Positions 14,886 through 20,210 of a DNA stretch of 22,794 bases are shown piece by piece. Origin of the DNA: an uncultured Clostridia bacterium (GTDB lineage: Bacteria > Bacillota > Clostridia > Oscillospirales > Ruminococcaceae). The DNA is taken from NCBI GenBank assembly GCA_938014915.1, contig CALLQQ010000009.1:1-22794 (forward strand), given 5' to 3'. Below the pieces are notes generated by a model. The model did no database searches and was not told the DNA's origin. It saw only the letters and a list, made by a program, of their open reading frames with translations. Position numbers and translations under genes: made by a program. Every line of letters begins with the position of its first letter. Within the stretch, counting starts at the first letter, position 1.

Positions 14886-15371
14886 ATGAATCAAACCGAC
14901 CTTTCCGCAATTATTGATGTTACGGAGGGGATTATTCAGCTTTTATCTAAGTATGAGAATTTGACTGATAATATGATTTCCGCCGATTTAGAAGTAATTC
15001 AGCAGGTATTACTTGATAGACAGGATATTGTCAATCAAGTTGAAGCATTAAAAAAACAACGGGACAATCTAGTAAATAAGCAACCGATCCAAATGCAGCG
15101 CCTACTAAATTTGATAATAAGATATGAGAATACTGACGGAGAACGGCTCCACGATGAGCTTTTGGCATTGAAGAGAAAAGCCGATGAAATGAAAATGATA
15201 TGGCAAAGAATCGTCAAAAAAGAAGACACCGTAAGGAATACGGTGCAGGCTGATATGGATAAAATTAAAGCAAGTATCGAGAATTCTAATAAGGATAAGA
15301 AGCTAATTAATTATATGAATTCAGCATCGGGCGCTACCGATAAGGGCAAATTGCTTGATTCGAGCACATAA
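14886..15371 (+). CDS. FliT/FlgN-like flagellar coiled-coil protein
   Basis: 161-residue, nearly all-helical, highly charged protein, last in the flagellar operon. Position directly after fliD-fliS is where FliT, the FliD export chaperone, is found, and the size suits a FliT or second FlgN. Visible: helix 1 (about 6-26) LSAIIDVTEGIIQLLSKYEN, helix 2 with LEVIQQVLLDRQDIVNQVEA, then RLLNLIIRYENTDGERLHDE and a long C-terminal helix (about 100-145) with a polar tail. The LDRQDIVNQVE segment resembles the (D/E)R(Q/R)xxIxxI pattern of FlgN/FliT proteins. ATG 14886 follows a GGGGGGA ribosome binding site. The stop is only three bases from the end of the convergent amidohydrolase gene. The chaperone role is inference from context. 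Confidence 0.72.
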   Translation: MNQTDLSAIIDVTEGIIQLLSKYENLTDNMISADLEVIQQVLLDRQDIVNQVEALKKQRDNLVNKQPIQMQRLLNLIIRYENTDGERLHDELLALKRKADEMKMIWQRIVKKEDTVRNTVQADMDKIKASIENSNKDKKLINYMNSASGATDKGKLLDSST

Positions 15372-15374
15372 TTT

Positions 15375-16187
15375 TTATAGATTCAATAGGCTTTCTGCGT
15401 TTTTATAGCAGATGCGCTCTTTATCCTCCGACGAAATTCGCAATGACATTATGAAATTCAGCTCATCAATTGTTCTGTGCCATGGGCAATCGCTAGCGAG
15501 TAGGATTTTATCGGCGCCATGATTATTTACAATACGTGTCGCTTGTTCTGCCGATATATCATCACAAATGAATGCAGTATCTAGATATACATTCTTGCCT
15601 ACAAGCACGCTTTCAACCTCATCCCAATGCAGGTATCCGCCAAGATGTGCAAGCACTAACTTCAAATTCGGCACTTTATCAATTAAATCTGCGGCAGCGG
15701 TGGGAGTGGCGTGGCGGATATCGGGAGAATAACAATCGAATCCCATATGAAGAACGACGATTAAATTCAGCTCCGCGCATTTTTGGAAAAGGGGAATAAG
15801 TCGCTCATCATCAAGGAAGAAATCCTGATAATCGGGATGTAGCTTAATGCCTTTTAGCCCAAGAGAAGAAATATAGGATAACTCGTCCAACGAATCATCG
15901 GAGGTAGGATATACGCTGCCGAATGGGATTAAACTCTCTTCATTAATTCCCGCAGCCCAATCATTGATAGTGCGTTGTTGCGTCGCCTTTGTGGCAATTG
16001 GTAGCACGACCCCATGAGTAACACCCCAGCTTTTAAACTTTTCTATCGTATCGGTATTAGTCCCATCAGTGTAATGGGAATATCCCGAATTTTGGGCTAG
16101 GGAAGAAATAGCACGTGGTGCAATTCTATCGGCAAATGTATGCACATGGAAGTCAATGATTTTCTTAGGTAGTCTTGATTTACTCAT
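15375..16187 (-). CDS. Metal-dependent amidohydrolase (amidohydrolase_2 family)
   Basis: 270-residue TIM-barrel hydrolase of the amidohydrolase superfamily, COG2159-like. Metal ligands are visible in order: H14 and H16 in DFHVHTF, His in VVLHMGFD, His in LAHLGGYLHWDE, and Asp in LLASDCPWH; the GIKLHPDYQ stretch is also typical. Relatives include decarboxylases and lactonases of aromatic or sugar acids, so the substrate cannot be named. GGAGG lies six bases before the ATG, and the AG of the esterase stop codon is part of this site (TAGAAGGAGG), so the two genes should be co-transcribed and translationally coupled. The gene ends three bases from the convergent flagellar operon, with no visible terminator. 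Confidence 0.88.
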   Translation of the reverse strand: MSKSRLPKKIIDFHVHTFADRIAPRAISSLAQNSGYSHYTDGTNTDTIEKFKSWGVTHGVVLPIATKATQQRTINDWAAGINEESLIPFGSVYPTSDDSLDELSYISSLGLKGIKLHPDYQDFFLDDERLIPLFQKCAELNLIVVLHMGFDCYSPDIRHATPTAAADLIDKVPNLKLVLAHLGGYLHWDEVESVLVGKNVYLDTAFICDDISAEQATRIVNNHGADKILLASDCPWHRTIDELNFIMSLRISSEDKERICYKNAESLLNL

Positions 16188-16199
16188 AATATCCTCCTT

Positions 16200-16961
16200 C
16201 TATCCATCAATACCAAATAGGTATTCGAATGCCATCTTAGTTGACTTCTCCCAGAAGTCCCATGTGTGCGAACCGCTCCATTCATGGTATTCGTGCGGGA
16301 TTTTAAGCGCATTAAGGGCAGCGTGGAAGTCAACATTATGCTGATAGAGGAAGTCCTCAGTGCCGCAAGTCAACATGATCTTAGATAGAATGTTGTCGCC
16401 GTTTTCCTTGTATTTCTGTGCTAAATAGAACAGATCCGCCTCCTTAGGAACAATCATTTCTTGACCGAGTATACAGGTAATATACGGCTCAAGCTCCATC
16501 GGCTGATCACGCACAACTGCCTTAATATCAGCGGATGATGAGAATCCGGCGCAACCTGCGTATTTGTTCGGATTAGCGAATGCGACTTTAAGCGCTGAAT
16601 ATCCACCCATTGAAAGACCGGCGATAAAGCTATTTTCCGGTGATGTATCAAGTCCGAAAAGTGTCTTGCACATTTGGGGAAGCTCCTCACTTATGTAAGT
16701 GTAGTAATTCGGACCGTATTTCATATCAAAGCAAAAGCTGCGCCCAATTTCGGGTAGAACGATAGCAACATTATATTTGATAGACAGGCTATATATCGTT
16801 GTCCTATCAAGCCAAGTAGCAGAATTCCCACCGATGCCGTGCAGCAAGTAAATGAGTTTTGGCGGCGATTCACATTCCCTCCTATCCTGGGGAAGAATCA
16901 CAGTGAGCCCTGTATCATTATCAAGTGCTTTTGACCGAACATTACAAGTAAGTATAGCCAT
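16200..16961 (-). CDS. Alpha/beta-hydrolase esterase (EstA/feruloyl-esterase type)
   Basis: 253-residue single-domain serine esterase of the PF00756 type, as in tributyrin esterase, S-formylglutathione hydrolase and feruloyl esterases. The oxyanion region is LIYLLHGIGGNSATWL, the nucleophile S117 sits in GLSMGG, and the triad is completed by likely D203 (CGTEDF) and H232 (GSHTWDFW). There is no signal peptide, so it is cytoplasmic. Known relatives deacylate short-chain esters, including acetyl or feruloyl groups on plant-derived sugars; no substrate can be fixed here. AAAGGATG precedes the ATG, and a promoter lies at 16992-17020. It forms an operon with the amidohydrolase, and both may handle the same ester- or carboxyl-bearing compound, which is inference. 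Confidence 0.9.
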   Translation of the reverse strand: MAILTCNVRSKALDNDTGLTVILPQDRRECESPPKLIYLLHGIGGNSATWLDRTTIYSLSIKYNVAIVLPEIGRSFCFDMKYGPNYYTYISEELPQMCKTLFGLDTSPENSFIAGLSMGGYSALKVAFANPNKYAGCAGFSSSADIKAVVRDQPMELEPYITCILGQEMIVPKEADLFYLAQKYKENGDNILSKIMLTCGTEDFLYQHNVDFHAALNALKIPHEYHEWSGSHTWDFWEKSTKMAFEYLFGIDG

Positions 16962-16991
16962 TTAATACATCCTTTCTATTGTTGTGTTATT

Positions 16992-17020
16992 ATTTTAACA
17001 TTTTATCATCTTTCATGCAA
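16992..17020 (-). promoter_or_regulatory. Sigma-A promoter of the esterase-amidohydrolase operon
   Basis: On the minus strand, TTGCAT (17015-17020), 17 bases, TAAAAT (16992-16997), about 25 bases upstream of the ribosome binding site. Back to back with the pyrE promoter. Confidence 0.6.
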
Positions 17021-17028
17021 GACTGATA

Positions 17029-17057
17029 TTGAAATCAAGCGGATAAAATGGTAATAT
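17029..17057 (+). promoter_or_regulatory. Sigma-A promoter of pyrE
   Basis: TTGAAA (17029-17034), 17 bases, TAATAT (17052-17057), leaving a leader of about 40 bases. The short leader has no room for a PyrR-type attenuator. Confidence 0.5.
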
Positions 17058-17102
17058 TAAATGTAGATGTTTAATTATAATTAAGGGAAGGTTGATTTAT
17101 AA

Positions 17103-17759
17103 ATGAGTTATAAAACCGAGTTTATTAAATTCATGTGTGATTCCAATGTGTTGACTTTTGGTGATTTTACTGCTAAGAGCGGCAGAAAGACCCCCTATTT
17201 TGTCAATACGGGTAATTATAAAACTGGTGCGCAAATTGCAAAGTTGGGCGAATTCTATGCCGCTTGCATTAAAGAAAATGCAGTCGACGGTGATGTGCTA
17301 TTCGGACCAGCGTATAAGGGGATTCCGCTTGCGGTCGCAGCCGCTATTGCCCTTAATAATGTTCATGGTATCAATGTGAATTACTGCTTTAACCGCAAAG
17401 AGGAGAAAGACCACGGCGAGGGCGGCAGTATCGTGGGGCATAAATTTAGCGACGGGGAAAAGGTGATTATAATTGAAGATGTCATCACCGCTGGAACGGC
17501 AATTCGTGAAGTAGTGCCAATTCTAAATAGCGCCGCTAATATAGATATTTCTGCGTTAATTATTTCCGTTGATAGAATGGAAAAAGGTCAGGGCGATAGA
17601 AGCGCATTGCAAGAGGTATATGAGCAGTTCGGTATTAAGACATTCCCAATTGTGACTGTGCTCGATATTATTGAAGCGATAAAATCGGGCGATATCGGCG
17701 GGCAGGAATATCTAGATAAAATGATAGCATATCGTGAGCAATACGGTGTAGAAATATAG
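17103..17759 (+). CDS. pyrE: Orotate phosphoribosyltransferase
   Basis: 218 residues. PyrE joins orotate to phosphoribosyl pyrophosphate to make orotidine 5'-phosphate in de novo UMP synthesis. Diagnostic segments: FTAKSGRKTPYFVNTGNY near the N-terminus, the FGPAYKGIPLAVAAA loop, the FNRKEEKDHGEGG flexible catalytic loop, and the PRPP-binding motif VIIIEDVITAGTA at 121-133 with E125-D126. All are intact and length is normal. It stands alone: no pyrF or other pyr gene is adjacent, so the pathway must be scattered or the gene separately regulated. The AAGGGAAGG ribosome binding site is rather far (about 11 bases) from ATG 17103. A strong symmetrical terminator follows. Confidence 0.96.
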   Translation: MSYKTEFIKFMCDSNVLTFGDFTAKSGRKTPYFVNTGNYKTGAQIAKLGEFYAACIKENAVDGDVLFGPAYKGIPLAVAAAIALNNVHGINVNYCFNRKEEKDHGEGGSIVGHKFSDGEKVIIIEDVITAGTAIREVVPILNSAANIDISALIISVDRMEKGQGDRSALQEVYEQFGIKTFPIVTVLDIIEAIKSGDIGGQEYLDKMIAYREQYGVEI

Positions 17760-17764
17760 CAGAA

Positions 17765-17795
17765 AAAAAGGTTAGCGATTATCGCTAACCTTTTT
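17765..17795. terminator. Bidirectional terminator between pyrE and the HAD gene
   Basis: 15-base arms 17765-17779 and 17781-17795 pair perfectly around a single centre base (core GGTTAGCGAT), beginning with A5 and ending with T5. Suits both the pyrE transcript and the convergent minus-strand transcript. Confidence 0.92.
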
Positions 17796-17808
17796 AGTTA
17801 TAATCGTC

Positions 17809-18498
17809 TTATAACGGCAATTCAAGAATATCGGTTAGAGTCGCACAACTGAATGTAGCATCTGGGGAGTTACCGCCGATATGAATGGACTTAATTCCAG
17901 CATTTTTCGCACCGATAATATCGGAAATGGGATTGTCCCCAATCATGTAAACTTCTTCTGGGTAGTTGGCAATTTTAAGTGCATAATCGAAGATTTCCTT
18001 ACGTGGCTTTTCATATCCGACTAGCGCCGATACAACGAATTCATCGAAGAATCTTGCAATGCCAATATCCTCACTAATCTGCTGCAATTCGGGGAAGTTA
18101 TTCGATAACATTGTATGCCGCCAACCCCTTTGAGAAAGTGCATCGAGCACAGAAATGCAATCATCATATAGGCGGAAGTTGCTCGGCGTTAAGATAGCCG
18201 CCCTCACCATTGATGTAAGGCGATTCGCATCTACCGATGAGAAATCTAGTTTTAAATATGTAGAGTAGAATACCTGATTAACATATTCCCACCACAGATT
18301 CGGCTCCCTAATATGAAGATAGTCTAGATGCGGACGCTCCCACGGGTAGATATCTTCATTTGTGACACTGCGCAGTTCATCGAGTGATATATTGCAATTC
18401 GGATATTCCTGCATAAGCACCTTATGCGCATTGACACTCCATATACTATCCGGATATGTCAGCGTGCCATGAAAATCCCAAAAAAGCACCTTATTCAT
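17809..18498 (-). CDS. HAD-superfamily hydrolase with a DFHGT motif I
   Basis: 229-residue HAD phosphatase-type protein, probably acting on a small phosphorylated metabolite. Motif I reads FWDFHGTLT, so the nucleophile D8 is present but the usual second Asp (general acid/base) is His10. Motif II is Ser in TMLSNNF, motif III is Lys in GYEKPRKEIF, and motif IV is MIGDNPISDIIGAKNAG. The helical cap between motifs I and II (about 20-95) has many Trp/Tyr residues (NLWWEYVNQVFYSTY), as in subfamily I enzymes with alpha-helical caps. GGAAGGG lies nine bases upstream of the ATG. It follows the desulfoferrodoxin gene, separated by a hairpin, with no clear promoter of its own, so read-through is plausible. 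Confidence 0.88.
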   Translation of the reverse strand: MNKVLFWDFHGTLTYPDSIWSVNAHKVLMQEYPNCNISLDELRSVTNEDIYPWERPHLDYLHIREPNLWWEYVNQVFYSTYLKLDFSSVDANRLTSMVRAAILTPSNFRLYDDCISVLDALSQRGWRHTMLSNNFPELQQISEDIGIARFFDEFVVSALVGYEKPRKEIFDYALKIANYPEEVYMIGDNPISDIIGAKNAGIKSIHIGGNSPDATFSCATLTDILELPL

Positions 18499-18539
18499 AT
18501 AAAAAGTCCCTTCCTCTAGTAAAAAGCATCATTCAATAG

Positions 18540-18572
18540 AATTGCCCCTGTGCTCACTGCACAAGGGCAATT
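18540..18572 (-). terminator. Hairpin after the desulfoferrodoxin gene
   Basis: A 14-base-pair stem (AATTGCCCTTGTGC on the minus strand, one G-U pair) with a five-base loop, six bases after the dfx stop. The minus strand lacks a T run beyond it, so termination is likely partial and could set the ratio of dfx to HAD mRNA. Confidence 0.6.
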
Positions 18573-18578
18573 TTGATG

Positions 18579-18956
18579 TTAAAGCGATTTCTTCCATAGT
18601 CCATGTAAATTGCAGTATTCGTAAACATCTACATTTTCATAATTACAGAATGTAGCCTTCGGCTCCATTCCAGGTTTTAGTGTTTTGATTTCAATACCAT
18701 CTTCACTTACAACGGCTATCCATTCGATCCAGTGTTCATCAAGCATTGGGTGGACATCTTCCCCGATTTGCACCTCTAGCTTGCCGTCCTTAACTACGCA
18801 GTAGGGAACGTGTTTTTCTAATGAGGCATCTTCGGTATTAGCCTTTAGGACTTTCATAGGTTCACCACAACAAACGATCGGCACACCGCTATCCTTGATG
18901 TATGTAGCCATGTTTCCGCATTTTGCACATCTTAGGAACTTAACATTTTCCTTCAT
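18579..18956 (-). CDS. dfx: Desulfoferrodoxin (superoxide reductase)
   Basis: 125-residue two-iron protein that reduces superoxide to hydrogen peroxide without releasing oxygen, a defence typical of anaerobes. The N-terminal desulforedoxin iron site has C10, C13, C29 and C30. The catalytic site has its four His and one Cys ligands, H49, H69, H75, C115 and H118, plus the E47-K48 pair in ASLEKHVPYC. All ligands are present, so the 2Fe form should be active. The start is ATG 18956, eight bases after GGAAGG; an in-frame GTG nine bases earlier falls inside that ribosome binding site. It has a strong promoter (19009-19037) and an inverted repeat at the transcription start. A rubredoxin partner is not seen here. 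Confidence 0.97.
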   Translation of the reverse strand: MKENVKFLRCAKCGNMATYIKDSGVPIVCCGEPMKVLKANTEDASLEKHVPYCVVKDGKLEVQIGEDVHPMLDEHWIEWIAVVSEDGIEIKTLKPGMEPKATFCNYENVDVYEYCNLHGLWKKSL

Positions 18957-18986
18957 AATTTCCACCTTCCGTCCATTAATCTTAAT

Positions 18987-19002
18987 TGAGTAGTGTTACT
19001 CA
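18987..19002. promoter_or_regulatory. Inverted repeat at the dfx transcription start (possible operator)
   Basis: TGAGTA, four bases, TACTCA: a perfect 6+6 dyad seven bases downstream of the dfx -10 box, so covering the predicted start of transcription. A repressor bound here would block dfx. It does not resemble PerR or Rex sites. It could also be a chance repeat. Confidence 0.4.
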
Positions 19003-19008
19003 TCTAAA

Positions 19009-19037
19009 ATTATATCATATCGGTATAGTTATCGCAA
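19009..19037 (-). promoter_or_regulatory. Sigma-A promoter of dfx
   Basis: On the minus strand, TTGCGA (19032-19037), a 17-base spacer, then a perfect TATAAT (19009-19014). It starts six bases after the SpoIID/LytB stop codon. Confidence 0.75.
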
Positions 19038-19038
19038 G

Positions 19039-19062
19039 GGGAACTACTTTATTGTAATTCCC
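19039..19062 (-). terminator. Hairpin spanning the SpoIID/LytB stop codon
   Basis: GGGAATTAC and GTAGTTCCC on the minus strand form a nine-pair stem (one G-U pair) with a six-base loop that includes the end of the gene and its TAG. No T tract follows. Possible weak 3' end for the thiI-cinA-SpoIID transcript. Confidence 0.35.
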
Positions 19063-20174
19063 GTATAATAATGGTTTAGAATTTTGTCATATTTCCATCC
19101 ATAATGCTTTGCATAGAAATTCGCCCCATGTTGACTAAGACCGACGCCATGCCCGTATCCATATGTAGTAAATGTAAATTCATCAGTTTTTGAATCGTAC
19201 TTAACATCAAACTTGCCACTTTTTAAAGTGGCGGCTCCCATTATATTCAGCCTGAATTGGTTACCCGTATATGTATTAGTATTGTTGGCGAATTTAACAG
19301 TGCGGATATAGCCGCCGTCGCCTTTTGTAAGGTTAATCCACTTATTTGGATCGCCGCTTAATTTAATCGGTTTTTTTGCGGCGACGGATTTGCTTTCTAT
19401 AATTTTTTTAAGTTCAGCACTTTTATATGTAGTCTTTACACCGTGGTATAAATTATCGTATTTTTCATCCACGGGACATTTCACACTTACAAGATAGGGG
19501 AGATGCCCGCCCCATACATCTTTTGACGATGCCGTTGCACCACCGCTTGAAGAGTGATATACCGTTTCGGCAATTTTACCATTGTAGTAAATGCCCTTTC
19601 CGAACACCGCATCAACCGCCTTTTTAACTTCAGCCGATACGGCATTGATACTTGCAAGCGGTACATTCGGGTAGCCGGGGCGCCCCTCTTGACATTTGAT
19701 ATATGAATATGCGGCGACTGCTTGTGCTTTCAATGCTTCTTGATGGAAAGATGCTCCCATCTCGGCTTGAACATTCATTAAAACGTATTCGTATAGGGAG
19801 TGTTCTGCATCGATAGGCGAATTAGTTGTTGTGGTTGTCGACGTAGTAGTAGTTACAGTCGTCGTTGTCACATTCGTCGCCTTTTTTGTAGTTGTTGTGT
19901 TAGGAGGTGAATATACAGTACAGTCCGCCTTTGATGTTGTCGATATGGTGCTTTGCTCTGTTTGCGATGTTGTAGTTGCGGATTGCGTCGTTGTCGATTG
20001 CGTCATCGTGGTAGTCGTCGTAGATTGCGTCGTCGTGATGGAGCTTTCTTCAATTTGCGCATAGCTATCGCCACTGCCGTCACCCGCAGTACCAAGAATA
20101 CCGAAGCAGAATATGTAAAAGCATATTAGCACTAGAGCGAAAGTTAGCTTGAGCATGCTAAATTGTTGTTGCAA
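19044..20174 (-). CDS. SpoIID/LytB-domain wall lytic protein with Thr-rich linker (TTG start)
   Basis: 376-residue exported protein. Residues 8-30 are a hydrophobic signal/anchor; 46-118 are a Thr/Ser linker; the rest is a SpoIID/LytB domain. SpoIID proteins are lytic transglycosylases that cleave peptidoglycan glycan strands. The catalytic segment NVQAEMGASFHQEALKAQAV has E138 at the expected position, and the C-terminal GYGHGVGLSQHGANFYA matches the family. The Thr-rich linker is unlike sporulation SpoIID of Bacillus and suggests a general surface autolysin rather than a strict sporulation role. I choose TTG 20174, six bases after GAGGTG (20181-20186); the longer GTG frame at 20183 would lie inside that ribosome binding site. 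It follows the cinA/sortase gene by a few dozen bases and is probably co-transcribed with it. Confidence 0.9.
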   Translation of the reverse strand: MQQQFSMLKLTFALVLICFYIFCFGILGTAGDGSGDSYAQIEESSITTTQSTTTTTMTQSTTTQSATTTSQTEQSTISTTSKADCTVYSPPNTTTTKKATNVTTTTVTTTTSTTTTTNSPIDAEHSLYEYVLMNVQAEMGASFHQEALKAQAVAAYSYIKCQEGRPGYPNVPLASINAVSAEVKKAVDAVFGKGIYYNGKIAETVYHSSSGGATASSKDVWGGHLPYLVSVKCPVDEKYDNLYHGVKTTYKSAELKKIIESKSVAAKKPIKLSGDPNKWINLTKGDGGYIRTVKFANNTNTYTGNQFRLNIMGAATLKSGKFDVKYDSKTDEFTFTTYGYGHGVGLSQHGANFYAKHYGWKYDKILNHYYTGITIK

Positions 20175-20210
20175 GATTTTCACCTCATAGGATATAGCTG
20201 TCTTAAACTT

